64,000 nt of DNA from Ligustrum vulgare (Eukaryota > Streptophyta > Magnoliopsida > Lamiales > Oleaceae), in assembly GCA_963555705.1 (NCBI GenBank), contig OY743181.1, forward strand, positions 22,262,513-22,326,512, read 5' to 3'. Of the stretch, positions 43,508 through 57,083 are shown piece by piece (the stretch's first letter is position 1; each line of letters starts with the position of its first letter). The translations under genes and the position numbers were made by a program. The notes under the pieces were generated by a model. That model was not told the origin of the DNA and did not search any database. It saw nothing but the letters and a program-made list of their open reading frames with translations.

Positions 43508-46297
43508 TCTCCATCGGGGTCCAAGTGATTCGCGCTCGAATTGGATGGGATGTCGTATGTAGCTTCATCATCAATGAAAGGAACCAAATGCTTGACATTG
43601 AACACGTTCGTTGTCCGAATGTGACTGGGCAGTTTCAATCTATAGGCATTAGGATTGATCTTCTCTATTACCTCCACTGTACCAATCTTTCTGAAGGCTA
43701 ACTTGCTGTATTCATGAGCTGGGAAATGATCCTTTTTCAAAATCTCCCAAATAAAATCCCCCACCTCGAACTCCATATGACGCCGTTTCAGATTAGCATA
43801 CTATTTGTAGATGGCAGCAGACTCCAAGAGCTTTTCACGTGTCTTTTGATGAATCTGCTTTAGACTATCCACAAAATCTATAGCACTACCATGAGGACGA
43901 ATCTTGCTCGGAAGTGTGATAAGATTAATGGGACCACAAGGAACCAAATTGTAAACTACCTGAAATGGACAGAACTCTAATTAACTGCATGGTTGTGATC
44001 AAATTCCACCTGACTCAAACAACGATCCCAAGAGCGAATATTATCATCGACTAAGTTGCGCAGTAACTCACCGAGAGAGCGATTCATGACCTCCGTCTGT
44101 CCATCTGTCTATGGGTGATATGCACTGCTAAAATTAATGGAGGTAATCACAAGTTTCCACAAACTGCGCCAGAAGTGGCTAAAAAATCGAGTGTCACGGT
44201 TAGACACAATAGAAGTAAGCAATCCATGCAATCTATAAATCTCCCAAAAGAGTAACTGTGCGACATTAACCGCGTCCGCGTCTTCTTACAAGGGACAAAA
44301 TGGACTATCTTAGAAAAAATGTCTACAATAACAAAAATGGAATCGTTGCCACATTGGGTCTGAGGCAAAACAACCGCAAAATCCATACTAATATCTGACC
44401 AAGGCATGTCGGAAATGGATAGCGGTCGATACAACCCTGGATTGGTGGCCCTACCTTTGGACATATGACAAATGTGACATCGTTCGACGTACCTGGATAC
44501 CTCACGCCAAAGACTAGGCCAAAAAATGACGTCAAGATCAATGCAAATGTGTGATCACGACCAACATGGCCTTCCCCATGAGATTCTTCAATGATCTTTA
44601 GCCTCAAACTGCAATCTGGGACGAAGCTGCAAACATTAAAGCAGGAAAACCCTATCCAAAACATAAGTAGAATTCTTACCGTTCTAAACTTCTTGCAAAA
44701 TAGGGCCAAAGAATGGGTCAGAATCGTAGAGATCAGCAAAACTATCAAAACCCGAAACAGTCACCTGTATTTGCCTCAATAAAGAATGTCACCGACTGAG
44801 GGCATTTGCCACTTTATTCACTGCTCCAGATTGGTGTTTGAGAACAAATGTGAACTACTATAGATAAGAAATCCAGGTTGCATGCCGAGAGGAAATAGAA
44901 TCCTGTGTCGAAAGATGTTTCAACGCCTCATGATCACTGTACAATACGAACTCCTTCTGAAACAAATAATGTCTCCAATGCCTAAAAGCCAGCACCACTG
45001 AATAAAGCTCCACATCATATGTGCTATACCTACCATGAGCTCCTGATAATTTTTGGCTGTAATAAGCCACTAGATGCCCCTCCTGGCTGAGAATAGCTCC
45101 GATGCCACTTTTGAAGCATCACAATGCAAGACAAATGGCTTACTAAAATCTGGAAGGACTAAAATAGGAGATGAAGTTAGTCGCTCCTTAATACATAGAA
45201 ATGCCTGTTCTGCTTCCTCCGACCACCTGAAAAGTAGCACCTTTCATATAATCTGCGAGAGGAGCGGCCAATGAATTGAAATGAGGAATAAAATGGAAAT
45301 AAAATGATGCCAGATCATGAAAGCTTCACACCTTTGTCACTGTGCGTGGTGGTGCCCACAATTGGATAACTTCAATCTTTCCTGAGTCTACCTCTACCCC
45401 TGCTGCTGAGATAACATAACCCAAAAATAGCACGCGGTAAAAAAAGAAGACACTTTTTTCTACCATTGAAAAAAGTGAATCCCAATGCAGAATGGTCAAA
45501 ACATCTCTCAAATGCTGCACATGCTCATCTGTTGTTTTACTATAAATGAGAATGTCGTCAAAATAAACCACAACACATCGTCCAATAAAAGGCCACAACA
45601 CCTCGTTCATGGCATACATGAAAGTGTTGGGCGCATTGGAAAGCCCAAATGACATCACCATCCACTCAAACAAACCTTCACGAGTTTTGAAAGTCGTTTT
45701 CCATTCATCCCCAGGGTGAAGACGAATTTGATGGTACCCACTCTTCAAATCCAATTTTGTAAAAATAGTCGAACCTCCCAACTGATCAAGTAAATCATCC
45801 AACTTGGGTATCGAAAAATGTTACTTATAATGATGCAATTAATGGCCCGACTATCTACACACATCTTCTAGAAGCCATCTTTCTTTGGAATGAGCAAGGC
45901 AGGGACTGTACATGGACTAAGACTCTCATGCATATACCCTTTAGCTAATAATTCTTCCATCTATTTCCTCAACTCTTCATGCTCCGTCGGACTCATCCGA
46001 TAATGTGGCCTATTGGGTAAAGATGAACCAGGTACTAGGTCAATATGGTTCTAAATATCACTTAAAGGAGGTAGACTATCAGGTAATTCAGTTGGAAAAA
46101 TATCAGAATACTCTTTAATCAACAATATTGCTAAAAAGTGCAATTTCTTCTCCGAGTCCTCATTATGTTGGGGCGTTTCAGGCCAAGAAGTCCTTGCCTT
46201 AACAAGCAAATACACAACCCCTTCTGTGTTCATCTCCTACTCAAACAAGGCACGAGTCAGAAGGTAGTTACTAGGCCCAGGTGAAGGTGGAGAAGTT
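43459..46297 (-). pseudogene. Gypsy pol (RT, RNase H, integrase), decayed
   Basis: On the minus strand from 46,297 down: a region before RT (NEDSEKKLHFLAILLIKEYS, FPTELPDSLPPLSD), then reverse transcriptase (45,802-45,326) with [14 protein letters not shown] and the catalytic [10 protein letters not shown]. RNase H (45,070-44,858) has YYSQKLSGAHGRYSTYDVEL and LYSDHEALKHL. Integrase (44,748-44,147) has NPGLYRPLSISDMPWSDISM and FVIVDIFSKIVHFVPC. The C-terminal region (43,776-43,459) has FEVGDFIWEIL and YRLKLPSHIRTTNVFNVKHL. No chromodomain is evident. Stops and frameshifts separate nearly every block, so it encodes no working polyprotein. Confidence 0.88.
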
Positions 46298-47806
46298 TGA
46301 AAAATTTGAGGTTGTCTAAATTTTATAAACGGACCGTCACAGATGATTCTGGACAGTAACCAGTTAACACTAAATCGTTAAATTTTGTTTAGCGCAAAAC
46401 CAGATGAATCTTGCTAATGCAGATTCGTCTGGATAGTAAAATGTAAACAACCAGAATAAATTGTGCAGAATTGTAAATAGACAAGAACACAATACTTTGA
46501 GCTTAACGTGGGAAAAACCGTAACAGGGAAAACCCATGGCCCGCTTCCTGCGGACAAAAACCAATCACTATATAAGGAAATAGTTTATACATATCAATCT
46601 AAACTACAGGATAAATCTACGCATAGACTTTATCAAACATCCATGAAATATATTACTCCCCGATCTTTCTATGGCATGTAATGTGAGTTGGCGTCCCACC
46701 ATTCTTCAGTAGTTTTCTTTGACTCCGCAACACTTTTCAGCAACACGAACTCCTGTTCGATCTTGATCCAAACCTCCCGTGTCATCTTCACGCTGAAGTT
46801 CTTTCCTTCTCTAAGTGATTGAATCCTCCTCCCGGAGTACCGAAGTCACAATACAAGTGAAGCTTTAATTATTTTTGCACCACACGAAAATAAAGCTTCA
46901 AGACTTCTTTAACAAGGTGGACGTGTATTTGAGAAGCTCCACACGGATTTTGTATCTTTTCACGTCACCAAGAAAAACATCCCGTTTTTCTCTTATTTAA
47001 AGTGCAATCAGGTTTACTTGACTCCCAAGTTTTCCTTATTGCATAAGATCTCTAATACCTGCAAAACATGGTAGAGATATTAGTAAAAGGTAAGATAATT
47101 ATCCTTAAATAAATCTTACCATAAGCAATGATAATGATAAATCTTGAAAGATCTTACCATAAAATAGGATCTCAAATATTAGCACCATATTTTCGGCCTA
47201 CACAAGGATTTTCACAACCTAGATTTTCGTCCAACAAATCTTTCCATGTGTAGATAAGCTCGACCCTTATCAAGATGATGATCTTATCATATGCAAAGAT
47301 AAGATTGAAATATTCTTGACCATATCAATAAGACACTTACCATATCTTGGATAAGATTGAGTGTCAAGAATAATCATAAAATTTATTATCAAGAATTTTA
47401 CCAAAATCACAATATTTCGAGATCATGATTTCAATATTATACTCGGCCAATTAGAATATTTTACCAAGACTTAAAATATAATTATAAGTGATAAAGATAG
47501 AATTTTAAGCCAAGTAAAATATTATCACAATATTTCTTGATCATTATCATATAAGATAAGCAACAAATATTATCTCCAAAATATTATCACAATATTTCTT
47601 GATCATTATCATAGAATATAAGCAACAAATATTATCACAATATATAGGAGATAAAGACAATATTACGTCCAAGAAATATTTAAGTAATTTAATTAAACTT
47701 AATAAATTACTAAATAAAAATATTTAGTAATAAACTAAATTTATCAAATTACAAACATGTAGGAAATTAGAAAATGCCAATAAATATAACTTAAAATAAG
47801 TTAAAA
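46298..47806 (-). repeat. 3' LTR of the Sirevirus-like Copia
   Basis: Begins (plus strand) TGAAAAATTTGAGG. It has a tandem duplication with a period of about 62 bp (47,519-47,640; AATATTTCTTGATCATTATC twice) that the other LTR lacks, so the duplication arose after insertion. The right end has mutated from AACA to AAAA. Confidence 0.88.
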
Positions 47807-48350
47807 ATCTCCCCTTTTGACTTTTTCTATTTTTCCAAAACCTAATCATCTTTTCACAAACATAGAAAGAAGTAACATGCAATTATTAAGCTCCCCCTAT
47901 CAAAATTCCTCCCCTCAAGTCAGCATCATAATAAGCCCACTTCAACAAATTCATGCATGTAACGAGAGAAAAATAATAAGCACATAAAGGAGAATCAAAA
48001 TAAACCAAAAGTTACTTCAGCATTTAATCAATCAGAAAAGATGAGAAAAAATACTACTCCCCCTTTTTGGAAGAAATGGGGGAAGCAATCCATGTCTTGT
48101 AACCTGCCAATGTAAGCACGAGTAGACAAAAATTAAGCGAAATTCAGTTACAGACAATAAAACCTGCAAATAAAGGTTGAGTTTTAGAAAACTCTGAAAA
48201 CACAAAAAAAATGCTCCCCCTTACTGCAATGCATAGAAATTTAATGCAGTAGGATATCTATGTCTCTCCCCAACGACCCCTCAAACATAGAATACATGAA
48301 AACATGCAAATAGATTCCAGTTTCCAATTCTGCCATCCTGTCCAGTCGAT

Positions 48351-49500
48351 TTAGGTTGGCCAGACCCATCTATAGGTCTCTAGACACCCAGATTTATGGT
48401 TTTTGAGAATCAGCATAGGCACCAGTCGACCAAGACTTAAAATCGAAAGGTGTAAGTGTACCTTTGGTAGTCTGTATAAGGCTGCTAACAAATGATGAAT
48501 GATCATACCTGGATCCACCTGGTATAGTGTATTCATCTGCCATTGTACTCAGTTTATTTTTCTTTGTGGTCACCGTGTTATTCACCTTTTTCTGTTCTTT
48601 TTGTCTGGCCTAACAGTCTCTTCTTCTTCAGATTCTACAGCATCATCCTTGTTTTTAGGCCTTTCTCTCTTATCAGATTCATTCTGCTCCTCTGATTTTT
48701 CATTTTTAACTCCAGACTCAGATTCCTCTGTTTCATCTGGTTTTTCTCTTGAAGAACCTCCAAGCAACTGATCCAGCGTGTCTTTAAGTTTTTTGACAAA
48801 AACCCTGAGATCAGATACCTCTGCTTTTAATCCAAGAATCTCTGCTTCTAGCTAGCCAATTCTGGTATCCTGGCTAGACAAATCCTGTTTACTAGGAGTG
48901 TCACCCAAAACCTATTTCCTGTGAGAGGTCTGCACCTCCAGTGTTTTCTTGCATCTGACCCTGTTTAACACCATGGGATTGATCACCAGATTATCCTCTA
49001 GCATCTGAATACCCTGATCACTAAGCAATTGTGAAATAATCCAAGGATAAACCAACAATTGATTCCTCTGCTTTCTCTTCTTCAGCCTTGACTCTGAGTC
49101 ACCAAATTCATCTGATGTACCTGAGTCTGGGTCAGATCCATCTACGTCTTCTGCCAATTCATTTTTCAAATTTACCTTCTTTCACATCTTTAACGTCTTT
49201 TGGCATCTCCCCCTTTGTTTCAGACTGTTTGCTTGAAATTTCTCTAGCAACAATCAATTCACTTCAAATATCTAAGGGAGAAAAGTGACTGGTAGGAAGA
49301 TTATCAAACATTGGTGTCGAATTTGCACCCATAACTTGTGGCTTGGTGGTAGAGCCACCTTGGCTTGGTTCGGCTATAGGCTGAGTTGGAATTTGAACTC
49401 GTTCTGGAATGAGTAAGAACGGCTCGTGTGGAGGTAGTGAAGGAGATTTGAAGAGAGATTTATGAGGAATTTGAGTACAAGTAGAATTCAAGAGATTTTT
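48351..49500 (-). pseudogene. Extra ORF after pol, broken (Sirevirus env-like position)
   Basis: Between RNase H and the 3' LTR the minus strand has a series of coding-like frames: a Pro/Ser-rich start (49,491-49,264; FKSPSLPPHEPFLLIPERV), a mixed region (49,169-48,912; LLVYPWIISQLLSDQGIQML), an acidic/basic Glu-Lys-rich part (48,767-48,582; KPDETEESESGVKNEKSEEQ) and a tail. They lie in different frames and look like one gene broken by mutations. Sireviruses often carry an additional ORF at this place, sometimes termed envelope-like. I see no convincing signal peptide or fusion segment, so the function is open. Confidence 0.5.
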
Positions 49501-50611
49501 AATTCTATTCCTTGAAGAGAAAGATATCTCTTGAGAATCCTAGTTTATGCCAATTTCCTTTCCTTAAAAAATGGGATAAATATAGAAACAGAATATGTTA
49601 AGAATTAGGAAACAAATAAATTACCAAAATTGTGCTCCACAATCAACTGACTTGTTCTGCAAGATTTGCACATATTAGCCCACAATATACTGCCTTAAAA
49701 ATAAAGATTTTCAGAATAAAATCTAAAATTCGTGAATAAGAAAAAGTCTAAATGCTTCTGAATACCTGAGACACGTCTGAGCACTTGTTGGCATCTGTTG
49801 AGTCAGATATATCTGGCAGTAGACAATCCACCATGTGCATGATTAAGTTGATTAATGTGTGTGTGTGATCCTAGCAACCCTTAGTCATCCACATACTGTA
49901 AAAAATCATATGATTGCCCTGACTTATTGATTTGTCACTGTCGTGCACAATAAGACTGGTCAAAATCTGTAAGAAGTACATTTTCTCAAATCCGGCTTGC
50001 TGACTTTTTCTATAGTATAGCAATGTCTTTTGGAGGTGGAAACAGCTTCACACAATCCCCAGAAGTTATCTTACAGTATGTTCCCCTTTAAGTTAGAAGA
50101 AGGGTATGAACTTGGCTTGGATTGGTAGATTCACACAATCCCCAGAAGTTATCTTAATAGGTTTTCCCCTTACTTCTACAATATTTCCACATTTATCTCA
50201 ATTCATCGTATTTTGAAGCTAAAGGGTATGAACTTGGCTTGGATAGGCAACCTTCTTTTCCACTAGCCCTGCCCTTGGATAATAATAAAAATGCGTGCAA
50301 TGCTATAAGCAAGATTTAGATCATAGATCTACACACAGAATATGAAATCTCATCCAGTAACAACCATATGATATAGACAGCAGTGACTTATCCTTAGGAT
50401 TGTCCAGATTTGAGTGCTAGTTAGATTCATCCGGAGACATGTTGACTGCTATTAGCCACACGTATCTGTCTCGTTATCAGCCACAAGCACTCAAATATAT
50501 CTACAAGCAAAAATATGATCTACTTAATATAAGAATATGATAAGTTAACCAAAATGCAAAAAGAAAAACAAATGCGGTTTTTTTTTTATTATTTATGAAA
50601 TATGCATGTTC
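49501..50611 (-). other. Non-coding tail between RNase H and the extra ORF
   Basis: No open frame of note. Internal repeats TTCACACAATCCCCAGAAGT (about 50,047 and 50,130) and AAGGGTATGAACTTGGCTTG (about 50,101 and 50,223) show a local duplication. Confidence 0.6.
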
Positions 50612-53600
50612 CTATTTAGAAGGAGGTGATACTACAATTTGTTTCCTAAGGCTTTCAAATTTGATAGTATCGAGGGCCTTAGTAAACAAATCTGCCAGTT
50701 GTAGATCAGTCTGTATGTGCTCCAGATTGATAATCTTTTGTTCCACCAATTCTCTGATGAAGTGGTGTCTGATGTCAATATGCTTTGTTTTGGAGTGCTG
50801 GACTGGATTATTTGAGATATTGATGGCACTGGTGTTGTCACAATACAGAGTGGCTTGTTCTATAGAGATTCCATAGTCTTCCAACATTTGTTTCATCCAA
50901 AGGAGTTGTGTACAGAAACTGCCAACTGCTATATACTCAGCTTCGGCTGTGGAAAGTGACACTGAATTTTGTTTTCTACTTAGCCATGCCACCAAATTGT
51001 TCCCAATGTAGAAACATCCTCCAGATGTACTCTTTCGATCATCCACATTACCAGCCCAGTCTGCATCTGAAAAACCTACAAGATGGGCAATGGTATCTCT
51101 TGTAAACCAAATTCCGTAATTCAACGTACCACTTACATATCTGATGATTCTTTTCACAGCAGCAACATGAGATTCCTTAGGTTTGACTTGATATCTTGCA
51201 CAAACTCCAACACTGAAGGATATATCTGGCCTACTGGTAGTAAGGTACAGAAGACTTCCAATCATACTTCTGTAGAGGGATGGATCCACATCCTTACCAC
51301 TGTCATCCTTTGAAAGTTTTAGAGTAGTTGCCATGGGAGTTCTCATTGCCTTTGCATCTTCAAGTCCAAATTTCTTCAAAAGATTTTTAGCGTATTTTCC
51401 TTGAGATATGAATATGCCAGATTCATCTTGTTGTACCTGCAAACCAAGAAAAAATGTTAGCTCACCAACCATATTCATTTCAAATTCTCTTTTCATTGTG
51501 TTTATAAATTCATTAATTTTGGATTTAGATGTAGACCCAAATACTATGTCGTCAATATATATTTGAGCTACAGTTAGTCCAGGATTTAGATGTTTAATGA
51601 AAAGAGTTTTATCAGTTCCTCCCCTTTTGTATCCGTTGCTTAGCAAGAATGATGTGAGCCTTTCATACCAAGTTTTGGGGGCTTGTTTCAACCCATATAA
51701 CGCCTTTTTGAGTCTAAAGACATAATCCGGGTGAGATGGATCTGTGAAGCCTTAGGGCTGCTCCACATAGGCTTCCTCATTAAGCACACCATTCAGAAAT
51801 GCACTTTTGACATCCATCTGAAATAGTCTGAAGTTGATGTAGCAGGACACAGCTAGCAACAGCCTGATGGATTCCAGTCTGGCTACCGGAGCAAATGTTT
51901 CGTCAAAGTTTATCCCTTTAATCAAGGTATAGTCTTGAGTAACAAGTCTGGCTTTATTTCTTACCACATTTCCTTGATCATTTGACTTATTCTTGAAGAT
52001 CCATTTGGTTCCAATTACATTACCTTCTTTAGGACGTGGAACCAGCTCCCAGACATTGTTTCTTTCAAATTGGTTAAGCTCCTCCTGCATAGCCTGTACC
52101 CAGTGTTCATCTGTCAAAGCTTCCTTGACATTTTTTGGTTCAATTTGAAACATATGACAGATATTTCCCATCTCGGAAGCAAATTTTCTTCTGGTCACAT
52201 TTGTCTTAGACATATCAGTGAGAATGTTATCAAGTGGATGAGCCTTTTGAATCCTAGAAGGTGGTTGTCTCGATGCTTCTAATTCTGCAATGTCAGGTGT
52301 ATCTGGGTTTTCAGATGTGTCTCGATCTACAGATATTACTGGATGCCCAGATTCATCCTGATCGGATTCTTCAGTATTATTGAGACTTCTAGCTTGATGT
52401 TGTTCTTCTTCTGACCTTTTAGTTCCAGATTTATTGTTTGGTAGAATTTCCAGTTGATCACCATTTGCTTCCTGCAAATCCAAGTTCAAGCAATTAGCGT
52501 CATCCACTTTCACATTAATTGACTCAAGAACAGTTTGGGTTCTTAGATTGTAAACTCTATAGGCCCTACTATTTTCAGCATAACCCAAAAATATTCCATC
52601 ATCCGATTTGGAGTCAAATTTTCCTAGGTGTTCTCTATCTTTTAAAATGTAGCATTTATTTCCAAAGGCATGAAAGTAATCAACCCTAGGTTTTCTACCC
52701 TTCCAAATTTCATATGTAGTTTGATTTGTTCCTGATTTAAGCATGACTCTATTGACAATATAACAAGCAGTGTTTATGGCTTCTGCCCAAAATTTCGTGG
52801 GCAATTTGTTTCTGTTTAGCATAACACGAGCCATCTCTTGTAGAGTTCTATTTTTCCTTTCCACCACTCCATTCTGTTGAGGAGTCTTTAGGGACGAGTA
52901 CTCATGCTTGATCCTATATTGGATGCAAAAATCAGCAAACTCGGAGTTTTCAGACTCTCTTCCATGATCACTTCTGATCCTTTTGACTCTTACATGTTCG
53001 TTTGCCTTTTCATTGCTCAATTTTTGAAAAAGATTAGCAAAACTGTCAAAGGTATCAGATTTATCCCGAATAAACATGACCCAGGTGTATCTAGAGAAAT
53101 CATCAATACACACATAAATATACCTCTTGCCACCAATACTTTCCTTTTGGATAGGACCCATCAAATCCATGTGAATTAGTTCAAGTATATTAGAGGTATT
53201 AACAGATGTACCTGATTTGTGTTGACTTTTGATTTGCTTACCCTTTTGACAATCACCACATATTTCATCTGGAATATTGTTTATACTGGGTAAGCCTCTC
53301 ACAGCCTGTAGTCTGGTCAGCTTCATGAGATCATGGTAGTTTAGATGCCCTAATCTGTTATATCACAGTTTCTCATTTTTGGTCTTGACAGAATTGCAAG
53401 TTACGTGACTCTCAAGTGTATAACATTTGTCTCTAGATCTAACTCCTTTAAATAAAACACTTTTTAACGGGTTAGACTTCTTGTCACAACTTAAAACCTT
53501 GCAATATTCTTTTGAAAACATGACAAGCAAGATATCATCACACAATTGTCCTACACTGATCAAATTTGCCTTAAGCCCTATAACATATAAGATATTTGTT

Positions 53601-54580
53601 AATGTAGGCAATCCCTTGATGTTGATGATACCAGATCCATCTATCTTATCCTTTTGGCCATCACCAAATGTAACAGCACCTGTTTAGCCTTTTTCAAAAT
53701 GTGTTAGGAGAGAGAGATCACCTGTCATGTGTCTAGAACATTCACTATCAAAATACCATGTGTTAGAAATCAAAGCACTTAAAGATAATTGAACTAAATA
53801 AGCATTAGTTAGAATTTTCTTCTCTTGTCTAGAAACAAGTCTTCTTTTGTGTGAATTGATTAATTTCAAGTACTCATGACACCTAAATACACCATGACCA
53901 GATTTAGCACAAAAATTACAGAATACTTGAAAAACAGATGTATCCTTCCGACTCTGTCGAGGTTGAAATTTCCTTCCGTTCTGATGGACAGACTCATCTG
54001 GCTTGTACAGATTCTGCTAAAATTGTCTTCTTATATAGTTCCTGGCTGGATGTAAGTTTTGAGTTCCCGCCGTATTGTATTGATGATGATGAGAGGTAGA
54101 TGCATCTGTATAATTTCTATTTTGTTCCATGCATCTGTATCCAGATTCTCTTATAAAATTTATTTTATGGTCATGATTTTTACCTTTACCTTCATATCCA
54201 AGACCTGTTTTTAAGCTGACAGGTCTGCCACTGTTCAGGATTTCATCAAGCTGGACAGATCCAAGTGCCAGCTTCTTGATTTTGTCTTGTGCTTTAGCAA
54301 GTTCTGAACTTAACCTGCTTACCTCATTTTGTTCAACATCTGAGACTGCAGATACGTCCAGTTGTCATTCCCTGCTGTGCTCAGCGAAGGCCTGCAGTAG
54401 TTGGATCTTCTCTTCTGCATCTTGAAATTCCTTTCTCAAGTTTTCAGTGTTTGGTCCGGATTCATTTGCATAAGAAGAGTTACCAGATTCAGCACTAGAC
54501 AGCTGTAAAGCAGTAAGGGTAGTTACCTGTTTTTCAGAATTGCTGCTGTCTGATTCTGATTCTGATTCAGATTCATCTAA
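50612..54580 (-). pseudogene. Copia pol: protease, integrase, RT, RNase H
   Basis: The protease active-site block reads WYFDSECSRHMTG (53,760-53,722), with Glu replacing the Gly of the usual DSG. Integrase has a zinc-binding CGDCQKGKQ, the first catalytic Asp in HMDLMGP, the second in RSDHGRE and the Glu in QQNGVVERKNRT. RT (from about 52,060) has RLFQMDVKSAFLNG and an intact YIDDIVFGS (51,570-51,541). RNase H has SDADWAGNVDDRKSTSGG, TAEAEYIAV and ADLFTKALD, ending at 50,612. Stops near 53,684, 53,363 and 51,750 interrupt the frame. Long open stretches (524 and 359 codons) show that this is a fairly young copy. A coiled-coil and second zinc-like stretch (54,560-53,880) precede the protease. 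Confidence 0.92.
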
Positions 54581-54583
54581 GTC

Positions 54584-55573
54584 TCAATCACTCCATGTAA
54601 AATTCATGGCCTTCCTTCCCTTGATCTTTTTTTGAGTATTAGGATAATCAGTTGCAATGTGTCCATATCCTTTACATTCTCTGCATTGAATTCGACTCTT
54701 AGGCTTTCCTTCAGAAGAGTTAGCATTATTTTTAGGATAGAAATTGCTTTTCCTCCATTGTTTTTGCGGTTTTTTATTCTGGCCTTGAAGATTTGTGGAT
54801 CTTTCTTTTTGTTTTCCATTGAGAAACTTTTTACATTTTCTGGTGAGAAGTACGAAATTTTCATCTTCATCAGTCTCGCCAGAGTCGTCTGGATTGACAT
54901 TGTTTGTCTTGAAGGCAATCCCTGGTGATTTGTCTTTCTTTCTTCGGGCCAGATTTAACTCATAGGTCATCAATGACCCTACAAGTTCCTCAACTCACAT
55001 GGTTGAAAGATCCTTGCTTTCTTCAATTGCCGTCACTTTTGCATGGAACCTCTCTCGTAAAGATCTAAGGATTTTTTGTACAATCTGCTCATTTGAATAG
55101 GTTTTTCCAAGAGCTTCAGCTGAGTTGGTGAGATCACTCAATTTTGCGTAGAAGCTTTTGAAGTCTTCTTTCTCATCCATAGATAGTTGTTCAAACTCTA
55201 GAGTTATCATTTGCAGCTTGGAGGTTTTGACAGCATTGGTTCCTTCGTTTGCTATCCTCAAAGCATCCCATGCTTCCTTGGCGGTCCTTAAGGAGGAGAT
55301 GAGTCTGAATTGACCTGGATCAACCAAAGAAACAATAGCGTTAAGTGCCTTAGAATTCCAATTTGCATTAGCTAATTCATCTGCAGTATAAGCACTTCTA
55401 GCTATAGCTGTAACAACACCTCCAGAAGTGACAGTGGGTGCTGTGTAACCTTCAAGAACAGAAGTCCAACAACGTTCATTAATAGATTGAATAAAAATTT
55501 CCATACGGATTTTCCAATATGCATAGTTACTACCAGTTAACAGAGGTGGCCTAAGAGATGCAGAATTTTCCAT
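54584..55573 (-). pseudogene. Sirevirus-like Copia gag
   Basis: ATG at 55,573 starts MENSASLRPPLLTGSNYAYW, the typical Copia gag opening, and the core continues to 54,995, where a stop interrupts. The frame resumes at 54,973 with ELNLARRKKDKSPG and a zinc knuckle CRECKGYGHIATDY in which the last Cys is replaced by Tyr. Gag would bind and package the element RNA. The broken knuckle and stop argue against function of this copy. Confidence 0.88.
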
Positions 55574-55623
55574 TTAGAAAACCAGATCTCACTTTCTAGA
55601 AGTGAACCCTCTCTGATACCAAT

Positions 55624-57078
55624 TGAAAATTTTGAGGTTGTCTAAATTTTATAAACGGACTGTCACAGATGAGTCTAGATAGTAACCAGTTAACAGTAAA
55701 TCGTTAAGTTTTGTTTAGCGCAAAACCAGATGAATCTTGCTAATGCAGATTCGTCTGGATAGTAAAACGTAAACAACCAGAATAAATTGTGTAGAATTGT
55801 AAATGGACAAGAACACAATAATTTGAGCTTAACGTGGGAAAAACCCTAACAGGGAAACCCACGGCCCGCTTCCTGCGGAAAAAAACTAATCATTATATAA
55901 GGAAAGAGTTTATACAGATCAATCTAAACTATAGGATAAATTTACGCATAGACTTTATCAAACATCCAATAAATAGATCACTCCCCGATCCTTCTATGGC
56001 ATGTAATGTGATTTGGCGTCCCACCACTCTTCAGTAGTTTTCTTTGACTCCGCAACACTTTTCAGCAACACGAACTCTCGTTTGATCTTGATCCAAACCT
56101 CCTGTTTGATCTTCACGCTGAAATTCTTTCCTTCTCTAAGTGATTAAATCCTCCTCCCGGAGTACCGAAGTCACAACACAAGTAAGCTTTAATTATTTTT
56201 GCACCACACGAAAATAAAGCTTCAAGACTTCTTTAACAAGGTGGACGTGTATTTGAGAAGCTCCACACAGATTTTGTATCTTTTCACGTCACCAAGAAAA
56301 ATATCCCGTTTTTCTCCTATTTAAAGTGCAATCAGGTTTACTTGACTCCCAAGTTTTCCTTATTGCATAAGATCTCTAATACCTGCAAAACATGGTAGAG
56401 ATAATTAGTAAAAGGTAAGATAATTATCCTTAAATAAATCTTACCATAAGCAATGATAATGATAAATCTTAAAAGATCTTACCATAAAATAGAATCTCAA
56501 ATATTAGCACCATATTTTCGGCCTACACAAGGATTTTCACAACCTAGATTTTTTTCCAACAAATCTTTCCATGTGTAGATAAGCTCGACCCTTATCAAGA
56601 TGATGATCTTATCATATGCAAAAATAAGATTGAAATATTCTTGACCATATCAATAAGACACTTACCATATCTTGGATAAGTTTGAGTGTCAAGAATAATT
56701 GCAAAATATATTATCAAGAATTTTACCAAAATCACAATATTTCGAGATCATGATTTCAATATTATATTCGGCCAATTAGAATATTTTATCAAGACTTAAA
56801 ATATAGTCAAAATACTTATAAGTGATAAAGATAGAATTTCAAGCCAAGTAAAATATTATCACAATATTTCTTGATCATTATCATAGAAGATAAAAAACAA
56901 ATATTATCACAATATATAGGAGATAAAGACAATATTATGTCCAAGAAATATTTAAGTAATTTAATTAAACTTAATAAATTACTAAATAAAAATATTTAGT
57001 AATAAACTAAATTTATCAAATTACAAATATGTAGGAAAATAGAAAATGCCAATAAATATTACTTAAAATAAATTAACA
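55624..57078 (-). repeat. 5' LTR of the Sirevirus-like Copia
   Basis: Plus-strand ends TGAAAATTTTGAGG and AATTAACA. Close to the 3' LTR apart from scattered substitutions and the extra 62-bp repeat there. Confidence 0.92.
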
Positions 57079-57083
57079 AAGTT

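Larger units (their letters stand above)
46298..57078 (-). mobile_element. Sirevirus-like Ty1/Copia element nested in Gypsy
   Basis: 10.8 kb with LTRs at 46,298-47,806 and 55,624-57,078. The flanking target duplication is AAGTT (46,293-46,297 and 57,079-57,083), sitting in the Gypsy pol gene. Minus-strand order is LTR, PBS (TGGTATCAGAG at 55,621-55,611), gag, protease, integrase, RT, RNase H, a 2.8-kb tail with an extra broken ORF, polypurine tract (AAAAGGGGAGAT, near 47,807-47,818) and LTR. Long LTRs, a long coiled-coil gag region and the extra ORF after pol point to the Sirevirus lineage. Confidence 0.92.

Noticed and set aside
43459..43776. Chromodomain at the Gypsy integrase C-terminus
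   Set aside because: The visible text ends with an acidic tail (DPDGDDGLQDQ) and lacks the aromatic residues and fold pattern of a chromodomain.
48499..48771. Ser/Phe-rich plus-strand open frame
   Set aside because: It is the antisense shadow of the Glu/Lys-rich minus-strand extra ORF of the Copia element.
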